Shown: positions 37,825-48,585 of the stretch, one piece after another
How the letters are laid out: every line of letters starts with the position of its first letter
Numbering within the stretch: the stretch's first letter is position 1
Assembly (NCBI RefSeq): GCF_029962485.1
Contig: NZ_CP073638.1
Location: 3,038,001 to 3,102,000 of the forward strand
Length of the DNA stretch: 64,000 nt
Direction: 5' to 3'
Source: Burkholderia cepacia
GTDB lineage: Bacteria; Pseudomonadota; Gammaproteobacteria; Burkholderiales; Burkholderiaceae
Notes under the pieces: generated by a model
Databases searched by the model: none
What the model was told of the DNA's origin: nothing
Seen by the model: the letters and a program-made list of their open reading frames with translations, nothing else
Translations under genes and position numbers: made by a program

Positions 37825-37848
37825 CGGAAATTTCGAGATACGTGGCGG

Positions 37849-38136
37849 TTACGCGTCGCGTTGCGCGAGGCCGTTCACGAGCAGCTCGGACAGCAGGCCC
37901 GTCATTCCTTCCGGGTGCGTGGCCGCGCGTGCCTTCAGCTGTTCGACGAGCTCGGCGTTGAGCTTGCAGGCGAACGGCACGAGGCCCTGTTCCTGGTCGA
38001 GCTTGCGCTGCGCGCGGCGGTCGAGCTTGGCGGCGTCGTCGGCGCCCTTGCCGAAACGCGCGGGGCCCGACTGCTTCATCGCTTGCGTCAGTTTGAGCGC
38101 CTTGTTCTTTTCGAGATCGGTTTTCTTCATGGCCAT
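37849..38136 (-). CDS. Small basic protein with a possible ribbon-helix-helix C-terminus
   Basis: A 95-residue protein starting MAMKKTDLEKNKALKLTQAM and ending LVPFACKLNAELVEQLKARA, GLLSELLVNGLAQRDA. The C-terminal half has the strand-helix-helix spacing of ribbon-helix-helix proteins; the N-terminal half is lysine/arginine rich. A GGAGGT site precedes ATG 38136. There is no partner toxin gene next to it, so an antitoxin role is not supported. It lies 79 bases downstream of the PF10118 hydrolase gene. Confidence 0.65.
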   Translation of the reverse strand: MAMKKTDLEKNKALKLTQAMKQSGPARFGKGADDAAKLDRRAQRKLDQEQGLVPFACKLNAELVEQLKARAATHPEGMTGLLSELLVNGLAQRDA

Positions 38137-38215
38137 CGCGGCACCTCCGGGAAATTGAAGCCGCGATTGTACGCATTTCGGCGGGCACTGCCCGCCGAGC
38201 CGGCCGGAAACGCGC

Positions 38216-39121
38216 TCAGGCGCCCTTCGTCGTGCCCCAGTTGCCGCCGTGCGCGGCGGCCTGCGCGGCCGGCGAGCGCGCGAGGTAGGCGAGTGCCTGC
38301 TCGGTCGAACCCTCGTGGTGCGGCGTATAGCTCGGCTTGAAATAACGCAGCGCCGCGCCGATCACCTTCCAGAACGACGGCAGGTGCCCGCGCCGCGAAC
38401 CCTGCCACCACGCGAGCACGAAACCCGGGTAGCGGCCGGCGTCCGGATCGCGCTTGTACATGAATTTCGCGCCGGTCGTGATGTAGTAGAGCAGCAGCAG
38501 GATCACGAACGCCATGTGCACGCAGCGCTCCGGATAGCTGCCGCCCAGGTGCCGGTAGATGTCGAACGCGACGGTGCGGTGCTCGACTTCCTCCGCGCCG
38601 TGCCAGCGCAGCAGGTCGACCATCGTCGGGTCGGCACGGCCTTCGTCGAGCCCGTGCGCATTGAGCACCCAGTTGCCGAGATAGCCGAAGAAATGCTCGA
38701 GCGACGCGATGACGGCGAGCTGCTGCCGCAGCCAGAAGCGCGTATGGCCGATCTTCAGCCCGAGCGGCTGCTCGCCGAGCACGCGCGTGAACAGCCGGTT
38801 GAGCTTCTGCGTGAACGGCTTCGTGTCGATGCCGTGCCGGTCGTAGTAGTGCTTGAGCACGCCGCCGTGCGAGCGCGAATGCACGGCCTCCTGGCGCAGG
38901 AAGCCTTCGGCCTCGTCGCGCAGGCGCGCATCGGTGATCAGCGGCAGCGCCTTGTTGTACACGCGGCAAAACCACAGCTCGCCTTCCGGGAACAGCAGGT
39001 TCAGCGTGTTGATGATGTGCGTGCTGCCCGGATCGTTCGGCACCCAGGTGATCGGCGTGTCGCTGAAGTCGAACTTCACGTGCCGGGCCTTGATCTTGTG
39101 GTAGTCGGCGGTATCGGTCAT
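38216..39121 (-). CDS. PF10118-type metal-dependent hydrolase
   Basis: A 301-residue protein resembling the PF10118 predicted metal-dependent hydrolase family. Likely metal ligands are in RQEAVHSRSHGG, SLEHFFGYLGNW and WHGAEEVEHRTVAFD, a di-iron-like spread of E/H residues. One membrane segment (FVILLLLYYITTG) is present. It begins 29 bases after the upstream fusion gene's stop, forming the end of a three-gene operon. The substrate is unknown. Confidence 0.85.
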   Translation of the reverse strand: MTDTADYHKIKARHVKFDFSDTPITWVPNDPGSTHIINTLNLLFPEGELWFCRVYNKALPLITDARLRDEAEGFLRQEAVHSRSHGGVLKHYYDRHGIDTKPFTQKLNRLFTRVLGEQPLGLKIGHTRFWLRQQLAVIASLEHFFGYLGNWVLNAHGLDEGRADPTMVDLLRWHGAEEVEHRTVAFDIYRHLGGSYPERCVHMAFVILLLLYYITTGAKFMYKRDPDAGRYPGFVLAWWQGSRRGHLPSFWKVIGAALRYFKPSYTPHHEGSTEQALAYLARSPAAQAAAHGGNWGTTKGA

Positions 39122-39150
39122 GTTGTCTCCCTGTGCGGCGTCATGCGCCG

Positions 39151-40938
39151 TCAATGCGATGCCATGCTGACGCGGGCGATCATTCGGCCGAGCCAAGGCA
39201 TGAAGCGGCCGACGAAGCGCATCGCGTGCGCCTCGCCGCCGACCGCGACGACGGGGCGGTTGCGCAGCACGCCGTCGACCATCGCCTGCGCGACGGTTTC
39301 CGGTTTCAGGCCGCGCATCTGGTACAGCTTCGTCGCGCGCTTGCGCAGCCGCGCTTCGTCCTGTGCGTTGGCGCCCGCGTATTGCGTCGACGCCATGATT
39401 CCGGTCTCAGCGAAACCCGGGCACACGGCCGTCACGCCGATGCCTTGCTCCGCGAGTTCCGCGCGCATGCATTCGCTGAGCATCAGCACTGCGGCCTTCG
39501 TCGTCGCATACGCGGGCAGGTCGCGCGACGGCCCGAACGCGGCGGCCGACGCGGTGTTGACGATGTGCCCGCCGGTGCCGCGCGCGGCCATCTGCTGCGC
39601 GAACAGCCGCGAGCCGTGGATCACGCCCCACAGGTTCACGTGCAGGATGCGCTCCCAGTGCCGCGCGCTCGTGTCGAGGATGCCGCCGGCCATGCCGATG
39701 CCCGCGTTGTTGATCACGATGTCCGCGCCGCCGAGTTCGCTGCCGACCCATGTCGCGAGCGCTTCCATCTCGTCGGCGGACCCGACGTCGACGCGTTTCG
39801 CGTGTGCCTGCGCGCCGGTCAGCCCGAGCAGCAGCGCGGTGCGTTCGGCGCTCGCGAGATCGATGTCGCACGCGACGACCGTCGCACCTTCGCGGGCGAA
39901 CGCAAGCGCCGCGCAGCGGCCGATGCCGCTGCCCGCGCCGGTGACGACCGCGACCTTGCCGCTGAAACGGCCGCTCGTTGCGCGGCGGCGCGCGTTCGCG
40001 AGCGCGGGCGGTTCGTTGCCCGATTCGACCGCGTCGATCAGTTGCCCGGCGAGATCCGCGAATCGTGCCGGATCGGCGAGCGGTAGCCAGTGGCCGGCCG
40101 CGACTTCGCGACGGTAGTACTGCGGCACCCAGCGCGACAGGTTTTCGGACAGCGCCGGGCTCACGTACTTGTCGCCGAGCGGCACGATCGTCTGCACCGG
40201 CGCATGCGCATAGCGCTCGCGCGGCGCGAACAGGCAGCGGATGAAGTTCGCACGATAGAGGCGCACGCCGCGCGCGCCGTCGTCGGCCTGCGTCGGGCGC
40301 GGCGTGGCCGGTGTCTTCTCGAGCCGGCGCAGCAGGCGCGGCCACGCGCGGCCGAGCCACAGCCGCCAGCCGAGCTCGGGGATGAACGGCAGGTGGAACA
40401 GGTACACGTACCACGATCGCACGAGCTGGCCGCCGAGCTTGGCGAGCGATGCGGGCGTCGGGCGCAGCACGCGTTCGCGCAGCCAGAAGCCGACGTGGTC
40501 GAGGCACGGCCCCGAGCACGACGTGTACGACGCGATGCGGCCCGCGAGGCGCGCATCGGTGACGAATTCCCAGCCCTGGATCGAGCCCCAGTCGTGCGCG
40601 ATCAGATGCACGGCGCGGCCGGGGCAGAGCGCGTCGATCACCGCGACGAAGTCGTCGGTCAGTTTCGCGAGGTGGTAGTCGGCCGTGCGCTTCGGCGCGC
40701 CGGACAGGCCCGCGCCGCGCACGTCGTAGGCGATCACGTAGTGCTTGCGCGCGAGCAGCGGCGCGACGTGCTGCCAGACGCTGCTGTCGTCGGGATAGCC
40801 GTGCACCAGCACGACCGGCGAGCGGGACGGGTCGCCCCAGGTCTTGACCGCGAGCGTCAGGTCGCCGGAGGTGACCGCCGTTTCGCTATGAACCGATTCG
40901 AACAGGGCCAGCGGCGCTTCGTCGGAAAGAGGCTGCAT
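39151..40938 (-). CDS. Alpha/beta hydrolase-SDR fusion (EphD-like)
   Basis: A 595-residue two-domain protein. Residues about 25-310 form an alpha/beta hydrolase with HGYPDD oxyanion segment, an Asp nucleophile in HDWGS (as in epoxide hydrolases) and a catalytic His in AAGHWLP. About 325-560 is an SDR with TGAGSGIG, NNAG and the Tyr/Lys pair in AYATTKAAV. The same order occurs in mycobacterial EphD, an epoxide hydrolase acting on mycolates. In this operon lipid or hydrophobic epoxide metabolism is plausible but unproven. Confidence 0.9.
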   Translation of the reverse strand: MQPLSDEAPLALFESVHSETAVTSGDLTLAVKTWGDPSRSPVVLVHGYPDDSSVWQHVAPLLARKHYVIAYDVRGAGLSGAPKRTADYHLAKLTDDFVAVIDALCPGRAVHLIAHDWGSIQGWEFVTDARLAGRIASYTSCSGPCLDHVGFWLRERVLRPTPASLAKLGGQLVRSWYVYLFHLPFIPELGWRLWLGRAWPRLLRRLEKTPATPRPTQADDGARGVRLYRANFIRCLFAPRERYAHAPVQTIVPLGDKYVSPALSENLSRWVPQYYRREVAAGHWLPLADPARFADLAGQLIDAVESGNEPPALANARRRATSGRFSGKVAVVTGAGSGIGRCAALAFAREGATVVACDIDLASAERTALLLGLTGAQAHAKRVDVGSADEMEALATWVGSELGGADIVINNAGIGMAGGILDTSARHWERILHVNLWGVIHGSRLFAQQMAARGTGGHIVNTASAAAFGPSRDLPAYATTKAAVLMLSECMRAELAEQGIGVTAVCPGFAETGIMASTQYAGANAQDEARLRKRATKLYQMRGLKPETVAQAMVDGVLRNRPVVAVGGEAHAMRFVGRFMPWLGRMIARVSMASH

Positions 40939-40983
40939 CGTGAGTCCGTCGTTCAGGGATTCGGGAGGAAGGGCGCATTCGCG

Positions 40984-41883
40984 TCAGGCGGCGGCCGGCA
41001 CGGTCGCGACGGCCTGCGCACGCTCGGCCTGGCGATGCTGCCAGCGGCGCACGTGCGGCAGGTCTTCGTCGAGCCAGTACGCGTCGTCTTCGGTGATGAC
41101 GAGCAGCTCTTCGAATTTCGCGCCGACGCCGGCAAAGCCGAGATGCGGCTCGACGGCCCACAGGCCCGGCACCGGCGCATGCTCGGAGCGGCGGTCGATC
41201 GACCACAGCGGCGACCAGCCTTGCTGCTTCGCCGCGCGGCCCTGGTCGAGCAGCAGGTTGCGCGTCGCGTTCAGCCCGAAGCGCGCGACGAAGCGCGGCT
41301 TCGACAGCTTGTGGATCTTCGCGACGCGATGCGCGAGCACCTTGAACGGATAGGCCTTGTGGCGCGGCTCGACACCCTGGCGGCGGCACAGCGCGTCGAC
41401 TTCCTGCGCGACCTCGGCCATCGGCCGGCGCGCCTTCACGAGCCGCACGATCATCTCGCGGTGGTCCATCAGGTCGTCCTGCAACTGTTCGAGGATCGGG
41501 TTGTGGCCCAGGCAGTGCGCGTAGCCGACGTCGGCGACGATGCCGTCGAGCACCGGCGCGACGTCGAGGATCACCGGCATGTCGGTTTCGAGCTGGCGGT
41601 TGCTCGGGAAGAACGCGAGATTGAAGCCGCCCATGTGCTTGAGGCCCGAGAAGCCCTCGAACGCGGTGCGGTCGCCGAACCACGCGAACGGCTTGTGCAG
41701 CCAGTCGTGCACGCCGTTGTCCTGCAGCCATTCGGTCAGGAGGCGAGCGGCTTCCTTCTCGGTGATGCCGGGATAGAGCATTGCGCCGACGGTTTCGACG
41801 CAGCGGTACGCCAACTGCTGGACCGCGCGGAATTGCGGCAGCTCGTCGAGGTGGACTTCCGGCAGCGGGTGATGGTCGGCCAT
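40984..41883 (-). CDS. M24-family metallopeptidase-like protein
   Basis: A 299-residue protein of the creatinase/aminopeptidase P 'pita-bread' fold. Candidate metal ligands are the aspartates in PVILDVAPVLDGIVADVGYAH, a histidine further on, and glutamates in WAVEPHLGF and KFEELLVIT. There is no separate N-terminal domain, so it is like methionine-aminopeptidase-sized members. It heads the operon with the hydrolase-SDR fusion 45 bases downstream. The substrate is unknown; it may be an ether- or amide-cleaving enzyme rather than a peptidase. Confidence 0.88.
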   Translation of the reverse strand: MADHHPLPEVHLDELPQFRAVQQLAYRCVETVGAMLYPGITEKEAARLLTEWLQDNGVHDWLHKPFAWFGDRTAFEGFSGLKHMGGFNLAFFPSNRQLETDMPVILDVAPVLDGIVADVGYAHCLGHNPILEQLQDDLMDHREMIVRLVKARRPMAEVAQEVDALCRRQGVEPRHKAYPFKVLAHRVAKIHKLSKPRFVARFGLNATRNLLLDQGRAAKQQGWSPLWSIDRRSEHAPVPGLWAVEPHLGFAGVGAKFEELLVITEDDAYWLDEDLPHVRRWQHRQAERAQAVATVPAAA

Positions 41884-42311
41884 GGTGCGTCTCCGTTGGG
41901 GCGCTGATCCGGAACGCGCCCGCCGGCGTCGCCGTCGCGGGTTATTCAGTCAGCATTTAATGTGTCATTGAGTGATGTAACGATCATAGACGGATACGCG
42001 CGCCGGGAAGTGAGGATTTGTCCTAATGGAAGGGGGAAATCGAGGGGAGCCTCTAGGTTTCCGGACGATGTCGCGGGCGGGCCTGGTGCCGGCCCGGATG
42101 GCCGTTTCGGCCATCTGGTGGCGCCCGGCATGTCGCGCCGGATCAACTCGCCGTCGCGTCGCGGCGTGACGCTGTCAAATTGCCGAAATAATTTCGTCAC
42201 ATCATTCGCCCCCAATTCGAAGCCGCCCCGGCCTCGCGACGGCGATGAGCCGCCAGTGCGCCGCACGGGGCAGTGACCGAAACCGATTCGACATTTCCAC
42301 GGAGAGAGACC
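41884..42311. other. Divergent intergenic region M24 gene - HAD phosphatase
   Basis: This 428-bp region holds two divergent promoters, a hairpin GATGGCCG-TTT-CGGCCATC (42097-42115) and a Pho-box-like array (42172-42200). No gene is supported. Confidence 0.5.
42172..42200 (+). promoter_or_regulatory. Pho-box-like array upstream of the HAD phosphatase
   Basis: CTGTCAA, CCGAAAT and TCGTCAC stand 11 bp apart, separated by AT-rich 4-base spacers, as in PhoB boxes (CTGTCAT with 11-bp periodicity). Only the first repeat is a close match, so the call is tentative. The gene downstream encodes an exported phosphatase-like protein, which fits phosphate control. Confidence 0.35.
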
Positions 42312-43589
42312 ATGCAACGCCGCCAGTTCATGAACACCCTTGCCGCGGCGACCGCCGCGACGTCGCTGATGCTCAAGGCCGGCACCGCCGATGCGAAGAG
42401 CGCAACCGCGCCGGACGCGCTGGACCCGGGCCGCTGGTCGCCGTTCAACGCCGCGCGCCTGCAGGCGGTGCTCGACCGGCATGGCGTCGCGAGCGCGCGC
42501 TACGACGAAAAGCGCCGCCCGTACGCGGTGTTCGACTGGGATAACACGTGCATCATGAACGACTGCGAAGAGGCGTTGCTGATGTACCAGATCAACCATC
42601 TTCAGTACAAGCTGACGCCGGACGAATTCGTCGCCGTGATGTGGAAGGACGTGCCGAAGGGCGCGTTCATGAAGGACTACACGACCGTCGACGGCAAGCC
42701 GGTGACGATGGAGGATCTCGCCGCCGACGTCGAATCCGACTACCGCTGGCTCTACGCGAACTACAAGGGTTTCGGCGGTGAGAAGAGCCTCGACGAGATT
42801 CGCGAGACTGACCAGTTCAAGGATTTCCGCGCGAAGCTGTACTTCATGTACGACGCGATCTGCGACACGCACCCGCTCGAAGTCGGCTACAAGTGGATCA
42901 TCTACTTCTACAAGAACATGACGACCGCCGAGCTGCAGGCGATGGCGGAAGCATCGGATAACTACGGGATCGGCGACGCGCTGCGCAAGGTCCGCTACGA
43001 AAGCCCGAAGACGCTGCCGGGCAAGGCTGGCGTGGTGGCCGACACGCATTTCCACGGCATCCGCATTCATGAGGAAATCCGCGCGGTGATGCACACGCTG
43101 CGCGCGAACGGCATCGACGTGTACGTGAGCACCGCGTCGCTCGACGATGTCGTGCGCGTGTTCGCCGGCAATCCGAACTACGGCTACGGCGTGCCGCCGG
43201 AGAACGTGATCGGCCTGCGCCTCGACATGCGGGACGGCAAGTACACGAGCACCTATCCGGCCGGCTGGCATTTCAACTGGGGGCCCGGCAAGACGGTAGG
43301 CATCCGCAACGTGCTCGAATCGAAGAAGGGCTACGGCCCGCTGCTGGTGTTCGGCGACAGCGACGGCGACGCGTGGATGCTGCGCGACTTCAAGGACACC
43401 GCGGCCGGCGTGATCGTCAACCGGATGAAGAAGGGCGAGATCGGCGCGGACAGCAAGCTCGCGGCCGAGCAGATCGGCCAGCAGGACGCGCGTTTCCTGC
43501 TGCAGGGCCGCGATGAGCACACGGGCCTGATGATTCCGGACGAGAAGTCGATCAAGTACGGCAAGACCGAGCGCAAGCTGCTCGCTTGA
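42312..43589 (+). CDS. Exported HAD-superfamily phosphatase
   Basis: A 425-residue protein with an N-terminal export signal (RRQFMNTLAAATAATSLML, Tat-like with the RRxF motif; cleavage near ADA about residue 28). The HAD nucleophile motif FDWDNTC (D75, D77) and the C-terminal GDSDGDAWM motif are intact, with a large insertion between them. It probably dephosphorylates phosphocholine or a similar organophosphate in the periplasm; the substrate is inferred only from relatives. GGAGAGAG precedes ATG 42312. Confidence 0.88.
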   Translation: MQRRQFMNTLAAATAATSLMLKAGTADAKSATAPDALDPGRWSPFNAARLQAVLDRHGVASARYDEKRRPYAVFDWDNTCIMNDCEEALLMYQINHLQYKLTPDEFVAVMWKDVPKGAFMKDYTTVDGKPVTMEDLAADVESDYRWLYANYKGFGGEKSLDEIRETDQFKDFRAKLYFMYDAICDTHPLEVGYKWIIYFYKNMTTAELQAMAEASDNYGIGDALRKVRYESPKTLPGKAGVVADTHFHGIRIHEEIRAVMHTLRANGIDVYVSTASLDDVVRVFAGNPNYGYGVPPENVIGLRLDMRDGKYTSTYPAGWHFNWGPGKTVGIRNVLESKKGYGPLLVFGDSDGDAWMLRDFKDTAAGVIVNRMKKGEIGADSKLAAEQIGQQDARFLLQGRDEHTGLMIPDEKSIKYGKTERKLLA

Positions 43590-43592
43590 CGT

Positions 43593-43622
43593 GTGCCGGG
43601 CCGGGCCGTCTCGGCCCGGCAC
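43593..43622. terminator. Hairpin between convergent phosphatase and slipin genes
   Basis: GTGCCGGGCC and GGCCCGGCAC form a perfect 10-bp stem with a 10-base loop just after the phosphatase stop. There is no T run. Confidence 0.6.
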
Positions 43623-43668
43623 CCGGCATGCGCGACGGCAGCGTCGCGCACGTCGGAACACGCGCGTT

Positions 43669-44442
43669 TCAGCGCTCGCGCGGCGTACCCAGCCGCTCCA
43701 GCAACGCGCCGATCAGGTCGATCGGCAGCGGAAACACGATCGTCGAGTTCTTGTCCGCGGCGATCGTCGTCAGCGTCTGCAAATAGCGCAGCTGCATCGC
43801 CTGCGGTTGCAGCGCGAGCCGTTGCGCGGCCTGCAGCAGCTTCTCCGACGCCTGCAGTTCGCCTTCCGCGTGAATCACCTTCGCGCGCCGCTCGCGTTCG
43901 GCTTCGGCCTGCCGCGCGATCGCGCGGATCATCGTCTCGTTCAGGTCGACGTGCTTGATCTCGACCGTCGACACCTTGATCCCCCATGCATCGGTCTGTG
44001 CGTCGAGCGTTTTCTGGATGTCGGCATTTAACTGCTCGCGCTCGGCGAGCAGTGCGTCGAGGTCGTGCTTGCCGAGCACCGAGCGCAGCGTCGTCTGCGA
44101 CAGCTGGCTCGTCGCGTCGAAAAAGCGCGCGACCTGGATCACGGCCTTCTCCGGATCGACGACACGGAAATACACGACCGCGTTGACCTTCACCGACACG
44201 TTGTCGCGCGTGATCACGTCCTGCGGCGGCACGTCGAACACGACGGTGCGCAGGTCGATCCGCACGACCTGCTGGACGATCGGGATGATCAGCACGAGAC
44301 CCGGCCCCTTCACTTTCCAGAACCGGCCGAGCATGAACACCACGCCGCGCTCGTACTCGCGGAAGATGCGGATCGACGACGCGACGAGCACCACGACGAA
44401 GACGATCAGGACACTGCTGAAGCCGAACGTGTAGCCGATCAT
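43669..44442 (-). CDS. Slipin (stomatin/SPFH-family) membrane protein
   Basis: A 257-residue protein: one N-terminal membrane helix (about residues 5-25), then the SPFH domain ([48 protein letters not shown]) and a coiled coil ([24 protein letters not shown]). It forms oligomeric membrane microdomains. Its ATG overlaps the stop of the NfeD/ClpP-like gene (ATGA), and such slipin-NfeD pairs are conserved partners, NfeD being the protease that acts on the slipin in archaeal examples. Confidence 0.93.
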   Translation of the reverse strand: MIGYTFGFSSVLIVFVVVLVASSIRIFREYERGVVFMLGRFWKVKGPGLVLIIPIVQQVVRIDLRTVVFDVPPQDVITRDNVSVKVNAVVYFRVVDPEKAVIQVARFFDATSQLSQTTLRSVLGKHDLDALLAEREQLNADIQKTLDAQTDAWGIKVSTVEIKHVDLNETMIRAIARQAEAERERRAKVIHAEGELQASEKLLQAAQRLALQPQAMQLRYLQTLTTIAADKNSTIVFPLPIDLIGALLERLGTPRER

Positions 44443-45998
44443 GACGGCTCTCCTTGATGTTGTTCTTGCGCCGGTATGTCGTAGAGCGGAGCGACGGTGA
44501 GCAGCAGCCCGTGGCGGCCGGTGACGCGTACGCGGCAGCCCGCGGCGAGCGGCGCGCTGCTCGCCACGCGCCAGCGCTCGCCGCGCACGCGCGCCCAACC
44601 GGCGGCCGATGGCGCGGCGCCGGCCGCGCCGCGCGGCTGGTCGGCCTGCAGGCCGTCGTCGAGCACCTCGCCGATGCTGCCGAGCATCGCCTCGGCGCCC
44701 GTTACGACCGGGCGGCGCCGTGCGCGCAGCGCGACGCTCGACACGCCCGCGACGAGCAGCCCGCCGCCGAGCGCGAGGCTCGCGATCACGGGCCACGGAA
44801 TCCCGTAGCCGGGCACGTCGGTGTCGATCAGCATCAGCGCGCCGATCGTGAACGACACGATCCCGCCAAAGCCGAGCACGCCGAAAGTCGGCAGGAATGC
44901 CTCGGCGACGAGGCAACCGAGGCCGAGCAGCACGAGGCCGAGGCCCGCGTAGCTGACCGGCAGCAGCTGCATCGCGAACAACCCGACCAGCAGGCAGATC
45001 GTGCCGGCGACGCCCGGCAGTACGAAGCCGGGGTTCGCGAACTCGAAGAAAAGGCCGTAGATGCCGATCGTCAGCAGGATCAGCGCGACGTTCGGATCGG
45101 TGATGATCAACAGGAAGCGGCTGCGCCAGTCGGGTTCGACCACGACGAGCGGCGCATGCGCGGTCGCGAGCCGCACCGTGCCGGCGGTGGTCGTCGCGCT
45201 GCGGCCATCGAGCTGGCGCGCGAGATCGGCCGGATCCTGCGCGATCAGGTCGACCACGTGCTGCGCGCGTGCCTCGCTGGCCGACAGGCTGACGGCTTCG
45301 CGCACCGCGCGCTCGGCCCATTCGGCATTGCGCCCGCGCAACTGCGCGAGGCCGCGGATATAGGCCGACGCGTCCTGCATCGCCTTGCGGATCTCGGTCG
45401 ATTGCGTGTCGGTCGGCAGCGCGGCCGGTGACGCGCCCGACGCGCCCGAGGCACCCGGCGTCCCGGCCGCGGGTGGCCGTGGCGCAGCGGGGTTCGCGCC
45501 CGGCGGCGCGGCGCCGCCGACGCCGATCTGCACGGGCGACGCCGCGCCGAGATTGGTGCCGGGCGCCATCGCCGCGAAGTGGCTCGCATAGACGATGTAG
45601 GTGCCCGCGCTCGCGGCCCGTGCGCCGCCCGGCGCGACGAACGCGGCGACCGGCACCGGCGAGCCGAGGATCGCCTTGATGATCTGCCGCATCGAGGTAT
45701 CGAGGCCGCCGGGCGTGTCGAGTTGCAGGATCGCGAGCGGCGCGTGCTCGCGGGCGGCACGGTCGAGCGAGCGCACGATGAAATCGGCGCTGGCCGGGCC
45801 GATCGCGCCGTTGATCGGGATCACGATGACCGGGCGAGCGGCAGCGGGCGCGTCGACAGGAGGCGGTGCGGCGACTGCGGCGCACACGACGAGCAGCGCC
45901 GCGAACAGCGCGGCGCGCGCGACCCGCGCGGACAGCGGGTGACGGGGGCGGCCGTCGGGCACGGCAGGCGCCGGCGGCTCATGACGGTGAAAGCGCAT
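44439..45998 (-). CDS. NfeD-family membrane protein with ClpP-like serine protease domain
   Basis: A 519-residue long-form NfeD protein. It has a signal peptide or N-terminal helix (about residues 28-45), a ClpP-like domain (about 55-265: [17 protein letters not shown] and the nucleophile serine in [13 protein letters not shown]), an insertion rich in Pro/Ala/Gly (about 155-190), four or five membrane helices (about 295-425) and a C-terminal OB-fold NfeD domain (about 440-510). It is translationally coupled to the slipin gene. Confidence 0.92.
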   Translation of the reverse strand: MRFHRHEPPAPAVPDGRPRHPLSARVARAALFAALLVVCAAVAAPPPVDAPAAARPVIVIPINGAIGPASADFIVRSLDRAAREHAPLAILQLDTPGGLDTSMRQIIKAILGSPVPVAAFVAPGGARAASAGTYIVYASHFAAMAPGTNLGAASPVQIGVGGAAPPGANPAAPRPPAAGTPGASGASGASPAALPTDTQSTEIRKAMQDASAYIRGLAQLRGRNAEWAERAVREAVSLSASEARAQHVVDLIAQDPADLARQLDGRSATTTAGTVRLATAHAPLVVVEPDWRSRFLLIITDPNVALILLTIGIYGLFFEFANPGFVLPGVAGTICLLVGLFAMQLLPVSYAGLGLVLLGLGCLVAEAFLPTFGVLGFGGIVSFTIGALMLIDTDVPGYGIPWPVIASLALGGGLLVAGVSSVALRARRRPVVTGAEAMLGSIGEVLDDGLQADQPRGAAGAAPSAAGWARVRGERWRVASSAPLAAGCRVRVTGRHGLLLTVAPLYDIPAQEQHQGEPS

Positions 45999-46119
45999 GG
46001 GGACGTCCGGGCGGCGCGCGGCCGCGCGCCGTCCGGCTCGCGGAAAGGGCGTGGGCCCGATGCTTAAAGATTAGGCGGTTTCGGCCGAAAGCGCGAAACC
46101 GTGGCCACGTGGCGCAGAG

Positions 46120-47154
46120 TCAGACCGCGCCGCCGCCGCGCGCAAGCACTTCGTCGCGATAATCGGCCGGGCTGCGCCCGCTCCATTTGCGGAACGCGCG
46201 GTAGAACGCGCTGGGTTCCGCGAAACCGGTTGCGGCCGCGACGTCGGCGATCGTGCGCGCGGGGTCGGCCAGCGCCTCGAACGCGAGATCGCGCCGCAGC
46301 GTGTCCTTGATCGACTGGTAGGCCTGGCCTTCCTGGTGCAGCTTGCGGCGCAGCGTGGCCTCGGCCACGTGCAGCCGCGCGGCCATCCCGCCCGCGCCCG
46401 GCCACGCGGCGGGCGGCATCCCGCGCAGCACCGCGCGCACGCGCTGCGCGAGCGCGTTCGGGTTGCGGTACTTGACGATGAAGCTGGCCGGCGCGTTGCG
46501 CAGGAACGTCTTCAGCGTCTTCGCGTTCTGCACGACCGGCAGCGTCGCGAATTCGGGATCGAAATCGACATACGAATCGGGTTCGTTGAACCGCATGTCG
46601 TCGCAGAACATCGACGGGTACTCGTGGTCGGCGGGCGGCGTGTCGCAGCGGAAGCTCGCATGCAGCAGCGGAATGCGGCGCCCGATCAGCCAGCAGGTCA
46701 GCCCGTACACGATGATGAAATAGGTCGCGTACGTGAACATCGCGGGCGTCGCGCCGTTGTTGCGGTGCACGAAGCGCAGCCGCACGCGCTGCGGGTTCGC
46801 GTCGAGCTCCGCGTGCAGGTCGTCGAGCACGCAGTGCATGAAATTCACCGCGCGCGCCATCGCGTGCAGCCCGTCGCGCGCGGTTAGCGCGGACTGGCTC
46901 ATCGCGATGAAGCTGCCGCTGCGCATCGGGTGGCGATCCTGCCCGAAAAACTCGTCGTCCATCGTGCGCGCGATCGCGTTCCACAACGCGCCGTACTGCT
47001 GCGCGCTCACGCGTGCGCGCGGCTGCTCGAGCAGCGCGGGTGCGATGCCGGCCTGCGCGAGCAGCGGCTCGGCCGCGACGCCGCGTCGCGTGGCGAGCGC
47101 GACGCTGTAAGCGACGAGGCTGATCGCGACGGTTCCCTTGTCTTCCTGCTTCAT
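46120..47154 (-). CDS. AraC-family regulator (OruR/ArgR-like), probable regulator of valine catabolism
   Basis: A 344-residue protein with an N-terminal Arabinose_bd-type domain (PF12625-like, about residues 15-205) and a C-terminal AraC helix-turn-helix (about 240-335: LHVAEATLRRKLHQEGQAYQ, GFAEPSAFYRAFRKWSGRSP). It is divergent from the acyl-CoA dehydrogenase gene that begins the valine/isobutyrate operon. A terminator-like hairpin lies in its leader. Relatives such as MmsR activate mmsAB in Pseudomonas. Confidence 0.9.
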   Translation of the reverse strand: MKQEDKGTVAISLVAYSVALATRRGVAAEPLLAQAGIAPALLEQPRARVSAQQYGALWNAIARTMDDEFFGQDRHPMRSGSFIAMSQSALTARDGLHAMARAVNFMHCVLDDLHAELDANPQRVRLRFVHRNNGATPAMFTYATYFIIVYGLTCWLIGRRIPLLHASFRCDTPPADHEYPSMFCDDMRFNEPDSYVDFDPEFATLPVVQNAKTLKTFLRNAPASFIVKYRNPNALAQRVRAVLRGMPPAAWPGAGGMAARLHVAEATLRRKLHQEGQAYQSIKDTLRRDLAFEALADPARTIADVAAATGFAEPSAFYRAFRKWSGRSPADYRDEVLARGGGAV

Positions 47155-47177
47155 CCGTGCCGCCGGTGTGGCAAAAA

Positions 47178-48425
<1,248 letters not shown>

Positions 48426-48585
48426 GCCGCGACGGTCGCCCCGGTCGAAACATCACGCAAGGCACGAGGGCAGCGCGGCGAACGCGGCACGCAACGACGT
48501 GACCGTGCGCCGCACCAGGGGAAACCGCGCATGGGCTGCAGCGCATGCGCCGGTTGACCGCGAGACATGGAGACTGGAGGAAACG

